Origin: Planctomycetales bacterium
GTDB lineage: Bacteria > Planctomycetota > Phycisphaerae > SM23-33
Length of the DNA: 6,032 nucleotides
Assembly (NCBI GenBank): GCA_030642005.1
Contig: DAOWOP010000162.1
Coordinates: 1-6,032 of the forward strand
Reading direction: 5' to 3'
Shown: piece by piece, positions 1 to 5,351 of the stretch
How positions within the stretch are numbered: the stretch's first letter is position 1
Layout of the letters: every line of letters begins with the position of its first letter
Notes under the pieces: generated by a model
The model's database searches: none
The model's input: only the letters and a program-made list of their open reading frames with translations
Told to the model about the DNA's origin: nothing
Program-made: the position numbers and the translations under genes

Positions 1-998
1 AGTCGTTCGACGAGCCGGCGCGGGAGGATGTGGATTGCGATGCTACCTGGTCCGAGAACGAGCGAACCGTCAGTCTTGGTCGCACGGGCCATTTCTTCCG
101 ACAGATCGGAGTATTCGATAACCGTCACCTTGCCATCGACCGTGCAAGAGTTACCGAGTTTTTCCATCGGCTCGCGTTTCGGGACGGCCTTTGCGAACAT
201 CTCCGCGCCGCTCCCGGCGGTCAGGCCTATGAACAGCGGGTCGATGCAATGATTGAGCGGGTTGTCCACCTGGAAATAGGAGATGTATTCGATGCCGCGA
301 TCGGCCATATCGTCCAGCGCGCCGCTCCGGTGCAGTGCGTTCAGGCATCCGCCGTGGCCCTCGCCGCTGAAGGCGATCCGCCCGTTGTCGGCCAGGAGGA
401 TTTTCCCGTTCAGGTCCACTACCGGCATCCGTCCCTGCGTGAAGAAGAAGACGTCCCGGCGGTCCAGGCCGAAGAAATCGTTGGAGATGAAGAATTCGCG
501 TGTAGCGGCGTCGTTGGCCCGGCTGGTCATTATGTACCACGGGACGGACGAACCGTATCGCTGCCCGGCAGCCAGCAGTTGTTCGGCAAAGACCTGGAAG
601 AGGGCTTTATGCCTGACGGGGGTAACGGGAAAGCAGCCTTTAGGCCCGTCGAAGCCGAGGCGTGTTCCCTCGCCGCCTGCGACGACCACCGCGGCGACCC
701 GACCGGCCGAGATCAACCCAGCCCCGTCCTGACGGGCTATGCGATAGCGGCGCTGCATCTGCTCGTCGTCGGGCCTGGCTGGAAGAATAGGGGCGGGAGA
801 TGGATTTGCTGGTATGCTTGCGACCGGCTCGGCAAGGACGTGCGAACGTATCAGCCCGGCGAGTTGCTCAAAATCAACACCGGCAATCTGATCCAGCAGG
901 GCAGACTGCGAGGCATGGTCAAGTTTGTCGTAGAAGGCCAGGAGATGTTCCTGACCGAATGTGCGGAGGAGTTTTTTTACTGTTTTCAGGGATGTCAT
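1..998 (-). CDS. UDP-N-acetylhexosamine (UDP-sugar) pyrophosphorylase, UDPGP family; 3' end outside window
   Basis: This family couples UTP to a sugar 1-phosphate, giving a UDP-sugar (typically UDP-GlcNAc or UDP-GalNAc) and pyrophosphate in the cytoplasm, for cell envelope and glycan synthesis. Translating the minus strand from the ATG at 998-996 gives 332 residues with no stop before the edge. Family members are usually about 450-500 residues, so roughly the last third is missing. Seen: a helical N-terminus starting MTSLKTVKKLL; the nucleotide-binding loop AGGEGTRLG at residues 107-115, followed by PKG at 119-121; GEGHGG at 212-217 (the G(N/H)GG uridine-site motif); QVDN at 243-246, whose Asp is the usual metal ligand; and VIEYSD at 293-298, matching the VVEYSE motif of UAP enzymes. 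GGEGTRLG has Glu where eukaryotic members have Gln. The motifs VVEYSE and VDN favour the UAP/AGX branch over UDP-glucose pyrophosphorylases, but the exact sugar cannot be told. No clear Shine-Dalgarno precedes the start. It is divergent from the pseudopilin gene. Confidence 0.9.
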   Translation of the reverse strand, partial: MTSLKTVKKLLRTFGQEHLLAFYDKLDHASQSALLDQIAGVDFEQLAGLIRSHVLAEPVASIPANPSPAPILPARPDDEQMQRRYRIARQDGAGLISAGRVAAVVVAGGEGTRLGFDGPKGCFPVTPVRHKALFQVFAEQLLAAGQRYGSSVPWYIMTSRANDAATREFFISNDFFGLDRRDVFFFTQGRMPVVDLNGKILLADNGRIAFSGEGHGGCLNALHRSGALDDMADRGIEYISYFQVDNPLNHCIDPLFIGLTAGSGAEMFAKAVPKREPMEKLGNSCTVDGKVTVIEYSDLSEEMARATKTDGSLVLGPGSIAIHILPRRLVER

Positions 999-1004
999 TG
1001 TCTT

Positions 1005-1037
1005 TGACAGATTAGGCCCATTGCTGATTGTTGTCAA
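1005..1037 (-). promoter_or_regulatory. Possible near-leaderless promoter of the UDP-sugar pyrophosphorylase gene
   Basis: On the minus strand a perfect TTGACA (1037-1032) is followed after 17 nt by TAATCT (1014-1009), a weak -10 (3 of 6 consensus bases). Transcription would begin only a few bases before the ATG at 998. That fits the absence of a Shine-Dalgarno sequence (the bases before the ATG read AAAGACA). The weak -10 keeps this tentative. Confidence 0.3.
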
Positions 1038-1098
1038 TGCAAGGTTTGTCTCCGGCGCGGACGGACAGGCTGATTCTCGGATTACTCGGAGGCGGCTG

Positions 1099-1110
1099 AA
1101 ACGGCCGTTT
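1099..1110. promoter_or_regulatory. Perfect 12-bp palindrome, candidate operator
   Basis: AAACGGCCGTTT is its own reverse complement. It lies between two divergent genes, 30 bp upstream of the plus-strand -35 box and about 60 bp upstream of the possible minus-strand -35. Position and symmetry suit a dimeric regulator. No regulator can be named from the sequence, and a 12-bp palindrome can arise by chance. Confidence 0.3.
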
Positions 1111-1118
1111 GGAAGGGA

Positions 1119-1170
1119 CAAAAAAATTTTGAATATACTATTGACATTGGCTATGGAGACTTGCTATCAT
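1119..1170 (+). promoter_or_regulatory. Sigma70-type promoter with UP-like tract for the pseudopilin gene
   Basis: A perfect TTGACA at 1141-1146 and TATCAT at 1165-1170 (5 of 6) are separated by 18 nt. The bases just before the -10 read TGC, giving an extended -10. An A/T-rich tract with seven A and four T (about 1119-1136) lies directly upstream, as an UP element would. Transcription should begin near 1177, leaving an untranslated leader of about 160 nt before the ATG at 1336. Confidence 0.7.
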
Positions 1171-1176
1171 TAACAT

Positions 1177-1335
1177 AGATGTGGTAGAGGGCGGTTATGG
1201 TTGCATGGACTCTTCCATAATATCCCACGCCCCATGAAGCAGCCTTCCACCACACAACGTGAGCCGGGGAGGTGTAGTATAGGTATGTCCCGGCGGGTAC
1301 AGGAAACCAGGGGATAAGAAAGGAAGAGTGCTATT
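1177..1335 (+). other. 5' leader of the pseudopilin mRNA with potential secondary structure
   Basis: Nested complementary segments are visible: GTGGT (1181-1185) with ACCAC (1249-1253), GGGCG (1189-1193) with CGCCC (1228-1232), and TTATGG (1195-1200) with CCATAA (1215-1220). A separate hairpin pairs GCCGGG (1263-1268) with CCCGGC (1289-1294) around a 20-nt loop. I do not recognise a known riboswitch; the bases of the cyclic-di-GMP (GEMM) class were looked for and not found. The helices are short, so the fold is a suggestion only. Confidence 0.35.
1321..1328 (+). promoter_or_regulatory. Shine-Dalgarno site of the pseudopilin gene
   Basis: AGGAAGAG ends 7 nt before the ATG at 1336. It supports this start, which also places the prepilin cleavage site six residues from the N-terminus, as expected. 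Confidence 0.75.
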
Positions 1336-2202
1336 ATGAAACGAACAAAAGGTTTTACACTGGTTGAGTTGTTGGTGGTCGTTGCGATCATCGCGCTTCT
1401 GGTGTCCATCCTCCTGCCCACCCTGGGCCGGGCGAAGGAACTGGCCAGGCGGGCGATCTGCGGCTCCAACCTCAGGAACATCGGAACCGGCATCAAAATG
1501 TATCAGACCGAGAGTGACGACGCTCCACCCTGGATCGAAAGCACTAGTTGGGCGTCCACCACCGGGACTGGCGCCACGAGTACAACGACGCCCACAGCGG
1601 TCAGTCCCACCGCGCTGATGTTCATGCTTGTTCGCATGGGTCAGCCTGTAGGCCTGTTCGTCTGTCCCAGCGACGACAGCGCCGGCAAGATGCTCACCAC
1701 CAGGCACGGAAGCGGTACCAACACTTACTACTACTGGGATTTCTACGATACCGAGAAGTCAAGCCCCAGTGCTTCTGAAAACTGCAGTAAGGTCAGTTAC
1801 AGCACCCAGGGTCCGGTTTATAGTATGGCCACCGCCGGCTATGTCCCCGGCTTTACGTACAGCAGTCAATCCGGGCTGGTGGTCATGGCGGATAAAACGC
1901 CTGAATTCGACAAGACCGACGATAATGGCGTAACTGCGCAAACCGACTGGGCCAACACCGGCCTGTCGGATGCCGCCAGAAAAAAAGGCATGAGCCAGAA
2001 CCATGGTTCCGGCGACGCCATCAACGTCCTCTATGCCGACGCCCATGTGTCCGACCAGAAGCGGGCTGACGTTGGTATCAGTGACGACAATATCTACAGC
2101 ACCTCCGGCAGCGCCACCGGGGGTACGCAGGGAGCGGGGGTTACGTTATTGATGATGCATATGTCGGAAGATGACAGTTTCCTGATCGGTCCGATCAGGT
2201 AA
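1336..2202 (+). CDS. Type II secretion/type IV pilin-like protein with prepilin N-terminal methylation motif
   Basis: A 288-residue protein of the planctomycete pseudopilin-like class, exported and inserted in the inner membrane by its N-terminal helix. It begins MKRTKG, and prepilin peptidase should cut between G6 and F7; E11 is the conserved Glu at mature position 5. Residues 7-28 form the hydrophobic helix, followed by a basic stretch and the typical ICGSNLRNIGTGIKMY segment (41-56). Also seen: a Ser/Thr-rich linker (about 69-91), FVCPSD at 108-113, an aromatic YYYWDFYD patch (131-138), and near the C-terminus H223 followed by NVLYADAHV (230-238). That last part resembles the H-X9-DG motif of these families, but the spacing is H-X11 and the Gly is replaced by Ala236. 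Cysteines are C42, C110 and C150. The gene has its own promoter and terminator and no secretion genes beside it, as is usual for dispersed copies of this family. Its substrate or structural role is unknown. Confidence 0.88.
   Translation: MKRTKGFTLVELLVVVAIIALLVSILLPTLGRAKELARRAICGSNLRNIGTGIKMYQTESDDAPPWIESTSWASTTGTGATSTTTPTAVSPTALMFMLVRMGQPVGLFVCPSDDSAGKMLTTRHGSGTNTYYYWDFYDTEKSSPSASENCSKVSYSTQGPVYSMATAGYVPGFTYSSQSGLVVMADKTPEFDKTDDNGVTAQTDWANTGLSDAARKKGMSQNHGSGDAINVLYADAHVSDQKRADVGISDDNIYSTSGSATGGTQGAGVTLLMMHMSEDDSFLIGPIR
2181..2199. repeat. 19-bp palindrome abutting the pseudopilin stop codon
   Basis: CCTGATCGG (2181-2189) and CCGATCAGG (2191-2199) are perfect inverted copies around T2190. 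They end exactly at the TAA at 2200-2202. In RNA this can form a 7-bp stem with a GGTCC loop. It contains two GATC sites and encodes the last residues LIGPIR. It may act with the terminator downstream as a tandem 3' structure, or be a protein-binding site. Confidence 0.6.
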
Positions 2203-2228
2203 CCGCTGGACGATAGAGTTACACCATG

Positions 2229-2261
2229 CCGGGGCGGACGATGAGTCCGTCCCGGTTTTTT
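2229..2261 (+). terminator. Rho-independent terminator of the pseudopilin gene
   Basis: An 11-bp stem pairs CCGGGGCGGAC (2229-2239) with GTCCGTCCCGG (2245-2255), with one G-U pair and a GATGA loop, followed by six T (2256-2261). It starts 26 nt after the pseudopilin stop. The last T residues overlap the stop codon of the convergent GH3 gene. Read on the minus strand the hairpin lacks a downstream T-run, so it should work efficiently only for the plus strand. Confidence 0.92.
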
Positions 2262-3906
2262 ATCGCGAGTTCGGCGGGGCGTCGCCTGCGGTGTCGTTAA
2301 TCACGTCGGTCATCAGGTACTTGTGTTTGTATTGTTCGGACCGTCGGTCATGCTGACGGGCGGCAGTGTCGGTCGGTGCGGCGGCCGGGCGTATCGGTCC
2401 GAGCCGGCCGGTGCGACGCTTGGAATCGTATTCAATGTTGAGCTTGCACAAGGCCTCATCCAGACCATGGGCCAGTGATTCGGTGTCCGCCCCGTCGGTC
2501 GTTTCGAGGTGTAATTCGTAGTAGGGCGTCTCGGCAAAACGTCCCTGAAGGACGAACTGCTCGATGCTCACGCAGGCCCGGGCCGAGGCTGCTTCCATGG
2601 CGCGGACCACCTGGTGCTCGGTGATCTTCTCGCCTGTGATTGAACAGGTGTGCATGCCTTTGGAGAGGAATTCAAAGACGGGGCTGTCGCCGAGCCGGCC
2701 CGTTACGCGAACGCGGTCGTCGATGTTATACCGCCACAGCCCGGCCCAGTTGGAAAATACGACGAAATATTCCTGGCCCTGTTCGACTTCGTGTGCGCCG
2801 AATACGTCGGGACGGGTCGATTCGATTTGATCGGCTGGGATGAACTCGAAAAAATTGGAGGTAATTTCCGCCACGCCGGAGGCTGTATTGTCTGACAGGG
2901 GGACCGACAACCTGCCTTCGCTGGCGAGGAGTCCCATGTCGCGGATGTGTACGTCGCCGTAGAAGCGGCGGACGCTCGGCAGGTACAACCCGACCGTTCC
3001 GCCCGTCCACATGAGCATGAAACTGAGGTTCCAGAAGTATTTCGGGAGGAGTTGTCCGTGTCGGCGAACAATTTCCTCCAGCCGCTTTGCGGCATGGCGG
3101 TCCGGGCGAAATGAGAACCCGTCCATCGCCTCAATTGGCGATCCTGCGGGCAGGCTGATCGTGCCGTCGCGGACGTCGCGGATAAGGCGTTCGGCGTTGT
3201 CGCGTGCGATCTGGGCCAGTTTGACCGCCGTGGATGGGTTGGGGGTGATGATGATTCCGACATCGTGAGCGACGGCTGATCGCATGATGGCGTAATACTT
3301 CTCGGCGGGGTCGGGAATCTCGTTGACCTGCGGGGGGACCGGATACATTTTTCGGACGACCCATTGCTGATTTTCAGCGAGCAGGCCGCTGATGGCCCCA
3401 CACGAAAGCCCGTTCGGGCTGGTGCTTTCACAGGCCGGCGAGCCTATCGTAATAATCTTTCGCAGCCAGCCATCGGGATGGTCTTTCAGCATTTGTATTC
3501 CGAAGACGTTCCAGCCTCGACGGTAGTCACGGAGAAATTGCTCGGTAACGGGGATGTGCTTCGGCGCTCCGGTCGTGCCGCTGGTAACAGCGAACATGCG
3601 AATCTTCGTGCCCGGAGCGAACAGTGCTTCGACCCTGCCTGCCAGGACGTCGTCGATGTATTGGCGATGGTGCTCGTAGTCGCTTATCGGGACGGCGGAT
3701 TTAAAATCTTTGTAAGAGCGGATGCGGCTGAAGTTGTGTTCACATCCGAACCGGCTGTCGGCGGCGGCTTTGATGAGCCGTCCCAATAGCGCCTCCTGCA
3801 CCTCGGCGGTACGCTTGTGCGAGCCCATAAACGCGCGGGCTTGAATAGATGCATGCATTCCGGCGATACGGGCAGCCGGTCGCAGTAGTGTGCGGGCAAG
3901 GCTCAT
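2260..3906 (-). CDS. GH3 auxin-responsive promoter family protein (acyl-adenylating amidotransferase-like)
   Basis: 548 residues, the usual length of bacterial GH3 proteins. Plant GH3 enzymes are members of the ANL adenylating superfamily that activate a carboxylic acid as acyl-AMP and transfer the acyl group to an amino acid. The bacterial members' substrates are largely unknown. Seen: the P-loop-like motif TSGTTGAPK (residues 108-116); PKYFWNLSFMLMWTGGT (288-304), the conserved core of the large domain; LLASEG (326-331), the second ATP/AMP motif; WRYNIDDRVRVTG (391-403), the third, carrying the Asp expected to contact the AMP ribose; and ITGEKITEHQV (423-433) in the mobile C-terminal domain, with K427 as a candidate for the adenylation lysine. 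The tail contains QYKHKYL (525-531), resembling the conserved bacterial GH3 ending. The start is fixed by a 4-nt ATGA overlap with the upstream hydrolase, so the two are probably translationally coupled. The enzyme appears intact and cytoplasmic. The acid and acceptor are not predictable. Confidence 0.9.
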   Translation of the reverse strand: MSLARTLLRPAARIAGMHASIQARAFMGSHKRTAEVQEALLGRLIKAAADSRFGCEHNFSRIRSYKDFKSAVPISDYEHHRQYIDDVLAGRVEALFAPGTKIRMFAVTSGTTGAPKHIPVTEQFLRDYRRGWNVFGIQMLKDHPDGWLRKIITIGSPACESTSPNGLSCGAISGLLAENQQWVVRKMYPVPPQVNEIPDPAEKYYAIMRSAVAHDVGIIITPNPSTAVKLAQIARDNAERLIRDVRDGTISLPAGSPIEAMDGFSFRPDRHAAKRLEEIVRRHGQLLPKYFWNLSFMLMWTGGTVGLYLPSVRRFYGDVHIRDMGLLASEGRLSVPLSDNTASGVAEITSNFFEFIPADQIESTRPDVFGAHEVEQGQEYFVVFSNWAGLWRYNIDDRVRVTGRLGDSPVFEFLSKGMHTCSITGEKITEHQVVRAMEAASARACVSIEQFVLQGRFAETPYYELHLETTDGADTESLAHGLDEALCKLNIEYDSKRRTGRLGPIRPAAAPTDTAARQHDRRSEQYKHKYLMTDVINDTAGDAPPNSR

Positions 3907-5009
3907 GGCGCAACCTTTGAGAAACGATTTTTCACCTTCGAGTCATCTCCGCGGGTCGCTATTCCGGTGATTTCAAATTCGCCGACCTCTTCGTCGGTCA
4001 GGTATTTGTTGAAGAACGCGGTCGTCCTTGCGGCGTACTCGGCCGGCGCGGTGGTAACGGACTGGTTATGCTTTGCTTTCAAGACGATCCAGAGGTACTT
4101 CGGTTCACCGGCGACGCGGTGGAGCAGTTCGGCCTGGTCGGGCCGGACGTAACTGTCCTTCTGGCCGTGGATGAACATTATCGGGCGGGCGATCATATTC
4201 TTCAGCGCCTTGCGGACGGAGGGGAATCGCCGTCCCAGCCTGGGCTGGGCGAACCGCATCATGCACCAAAGAAGGAATTTCCAGAACGCGTCGGGGTGGT
4301 TCTGATAGACGAGTTTCACTCGCCCGAAGATAGACGCCCAGCGTTTCATCAGCGTCACCAGCGTCTCGGCGGTGCTGAATGCCCCGTCGCATAAGATGGC
4401 GGCGATGTTCCGGTCTGAACTTGCCGCCATAATGGCGGCGCCCGCTCCCCGACTGATACCGAAGATGCCGATCCGCGTCGGTTCGCCCGCCGTCAGGAGA
4501 GTGTCCTCCACGTAAGCGCACGCACCGAGAGTGTCGGCCAGTTCCTTATCTGAAGGCCACTGCAGCGCGCGGTAGTTCCTGGGCCGGCTGCTGTCGCCGT
4601 GCCCGCGATAATCGAATGTGAATATGTCGAAGCCCGCCTCGATCAGCGGGCGGGTGTAGCGGGCGCAACTATACATGTCGGAGCCGAACTCGTGACAGAA
4701 CACGATGGTTCCCTTCCGGCTTGAGCCGCCCGGCGTCTGCAGCCACATGCCGCGGAGGCTTGTGCCGTCGAAACTGCGGAAGCGGACCTCCTCGCCCTGG
4801 ATTACCTGAAAGTCTCTGGCGTCAATGGACAGCGGCAGGGGGGTGTCGGTGAAGATGTTCAGGCAGATGCGGACGTATTTGGTCAGCAGCAGCAGCGCAA
4901 AGGTCAGCAGGCTCAGGCACGTTGCGGCGATTACCAGTGCCGCCCAGTAGTGCGTTACGAATTCCCACAGTTCAGCCGCTGTCGATAATTCTGTTGCTAT
5001 GACGATCAT
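3903..5009 (-). CDS. Membrane-anchored alpha/beta hydrolase (serine hydrolase)
   Basis: 368 residues. One hydrophobic segment (about 22-42), followed by a basic KYVR, suggests a single N-terminal membrane anchor, with the catalytic domain probably cytoplasmic. The fold follows: FCHEFGSD (104-111) as the oxyanion-hole loop, FDYRGHGDSS (132-141), the nucleophile elbow GISRG (184-188) with Ser186, HGQKDSYV (281-288) with Asp285, and KAKHNQS (311-317) with His314. Ser-Asp-His is the expected triad and all three residues are present. The arrangement resembles the BAAT/dienelactone hydrolase/'alpha-beta hydrolase of unknown function' group, and an esterase, thioesterase or acyltransferase role is possible. 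The stop codon overlaps the GH3 start (ATGA), so the two products probably act in one pathway, for example releasing or transferring an acyl group. No good Shine-Dalgarno precedes the ATG. This start is kept because the membrane segment begins about 20 residues later and no other ATG lies before it. Confidence 0.85.
   Translation of the reverse strand: MIVIATELSTAAELWEFVTHYWAALVIAATCLSLLTFALLLLTKYVRICLNIFTDTPLPLSIDARDFQVIQGEEVRFRSFDGTSLRGMWLQTPGGSSRKGTIVFCHEFGSDMYSCARYTRPLIEAGFDIFTFDYRGHGDSSRPRNYRALQWPSDKELADTLGACAYVEDTLLTAGEPTRIGIFGISRGAGAAIMAASSDRNIAAILCDGAFSTAETLVTLMKRWASIFGRVKLVYQNHPDAFWKFLLWCMMRFAQPRLGRRFPSVRKALKNMIARPIMFIHGQKDSYVRPDQAELLHRVAGEPKYLWIVLKAKHNQSVTTAPAEYAARTTAFFNKYLTDEEVGEFEITGIATRGDDSKVKNRFSKVAP
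3914..3918 (-). promoter_or_regulatory. Shine-Dalgarno site of the GH3-family gene
   Basis: AAAGG on the minus strand lies 7 nt before the ATG at 3906-3904, inside the end of the hydrolase gene. It supports the start that overlaps the hydrolase stop codon. Confidence 0.55.
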
Positions 5010-5066
5010 AATATAACTGACTATGGTAGCGTGTGAGGTAGTTTGGTTGCAAGCCGTAGGAGGAGC

Positions 5067-5072
5067 GATTTA
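5067..5072. repeat. Left target-site duplication (GATTTA)
   Basis: GATTTA directly abuts the outer end of the left terminal inverted repeat. It is identical to, and in the same orientation as, the GATTTA at 5346-5351 abutting the right repeat. This is what transposition leaves at an insertion site. Confidence 0.75.
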
Positions 5073-5084
5073 CTCAAACTGACC
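5073..5084 (+). repeat. Left terminal inverted repeat of the MITE-like element
   Basis: CTCAAACTGACC, an exact reverse complement of 5334-5345. The match does not extend inwards (C5085 against a G-equivalent) and outside it only the direct repeat is shared. Confidence 0.75.
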
Positions 5085-5122
5085 CTTCTTGAAGACAGAA
5101 CAAGATTACAGGATTTGATATT

Positions 5123-5149
5123 ATTATATGCCGAACGCATAAATGTCTA
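5123..5149 (-). promoter_or_regulatory. Possible outward promoter inside the element, facing the hydrolase-GH3 operon
   Basis: On the minus strand a perfect TATAAT (5128-5123) lies 15 nt after TAGACA (5149-5144), which matches the -35 consensus at 5 of 6 positions and is part of the outermost heptamer of the foldback. The spacer is shorter than the usual 16-18 nt. Transcription from here would start near 5116 and give a leader of about 107 nt before the hydrolase ATG at 5009. Confidence 0.35.
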
Positions 5150-5269
5150 ATGCCCAATGACCAATGTCTAATGAATGTCTAATGCCCAATGTCTAAAAAA
5201 GCACGGCGATGATTTTAGGCATTAGACATTGGTCATTGATTGGTCATTGGACATTAGTCATTAGACATT
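5142..5269. repeat. Foldback array of AATGNCY heptamers
   Basis: The left arm (5142-5194) is seven heptamers of the form AATG(T/C/A)C(T/C), four at 5142-5169 and three at 5174-5194, separated by a 4-nt AATG (5170-5173). The right arm (5217-5269) holds seven inverted heptamers, three at 5217-5237 and four at 5242-5269, separated by GATT (5238-5241). The arms therefore share the 4+3 arrangement and the 4-nt break at the same place, and can pair along 53 positions with 11 mismatches. The mismatches fall only at heptamer positions 5 and 7 and at the last base of the break. A-rich and T-rich bases (5195-5200 and 5213-5216) close the stem above a GC-rich 12-nt loop. Confidence 0.85.
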
Positions 5270-5333
5270 TTATAACTTCTTTATAGATAAGATTTTCTGA
5301 AATTCCTCGGATTTTCTAATCCCGAATAAAATC

Positions 5334-5345
5334 GGTCAGTTTGAG
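5334..5345 (-). repeat. Right terminal inverted repeat of the MITE-like element
   Basis: GGTCAGTTTGAG, the exact reverse complement of 5073-5084. It lies 4 nt beyond the ketosynthase stop codon on the minus strand, with the shared GATTTA covering the junction. Confidence 0.75.
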
Positions 5346-5351
5346 GATTTA
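5346..5351. repeat. Right target-site duplication (GATTTA) overlapping the ketosynthase stop codon
   Basis: Exact direct copy of 5067-5072. Its last three bases (TTA at 5349-5351) are the TAA stop codon of the minus-strand ketosynthase gene. The insertion therefore kept the reading frame and stop intact. Confidence 0.75.

Larger units (their letters stand above)
999..1335. other. Divergent intergenic region between pyrophosphorylase and pseudopilin genes
   Basis: No coding sequence is convincing here; the minus-strand ORFs entering from the pseudopilin gene have no recognisable protein content. The region holds, left to right: a possible minus-strand promoter, a 12-bp palindrome, an AT-rich tract, a plus-strand promoter and a leader of about 160 nt with several short complementary segments. 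Each is listed separately. Confidence 0.7.
5073..5345. mobile_element. MITE-like non-autonomous element, 273 bp, with 12-bp TIRs
   Basis: The left end CTCAAACTGACC (5073-5084) is repeated in perfect inverted form, GGTCAGTTTGAG, at 5334-5345. Each outer edge touches an exact GATTTA copy. Together, a 12-bp terminal repeat and a 6-bp target duplication are very unlikely by chance within a few hundred bases. There is no coding sequence inside, so mobility would depend on a transposase elsewhere. The interior is A/T-rich compared with the surrounding genes. It holds a long foldback of heptamers (5142-5269), a short stretch on the left (5085-5141) with ACAAGATTACAGGATTT, and on the right (5270-5333) a small hairpin pairing GGATT (5309-5313) with AATCC (5318-5322). 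I cannot assign it to an insertion sequence family from the ends alone. Confidence 0.72.

Noticed and set aside
30..1007. 325-residue plus-strand ORF
   Set aside because: It lies wholly opposite the pyrophosphorylase gene, whose minus-strand translation carries clear family motifs. The plus-strand product has no recognisable domain and low-complexity composition typical of an antisense shadow.
1170..1707. Minus-strand ORFs of 108 and 170 residues crossing the pseudopilin start
   Set aside because: They cover the promoter, leader and N-terminus of the pseudopilin gene and show no family features. The plus-strand gene with promoter, ribosome site and terminator explains the region.
2703..3431. 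242-residue minus-strand ORF within the GH3 gene
   Set aside because: It is in another frame of the same strand as the GH3 gene, is Ser/Arg/Pro-rich, and has no motif. The GH3 frame holds all the family motifs.
3364..3789. 141-residue plus-strand ORF
   Set aside because: Antisense to the well-supported N-terminal half of the GH3 gene, with no domain content.
5010..5035. TATATT just upstream of the hydrolase ATG as a -10 box
   Set aside because: Transcription would begin inside the coding sequence, and no -35-like hexamer sits at the right distance.
5059..5066. GGAGGAGC as a ribosome binding site on the plus strand
   Set aside because: No plus-strand start codon with a plausible coding sequence follows it; the next sequence is the terminal repeat of the element.
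5142..5269. Heptamer foldback as a CRISPR array or ordinary terminator
   Set aside because: There are no unique spacers between equal repeats, the unit is 7 nt, and the halves are inverted rather than direct. After the hairpin neither strand shows the T-run needed for an intrinsic terminator.
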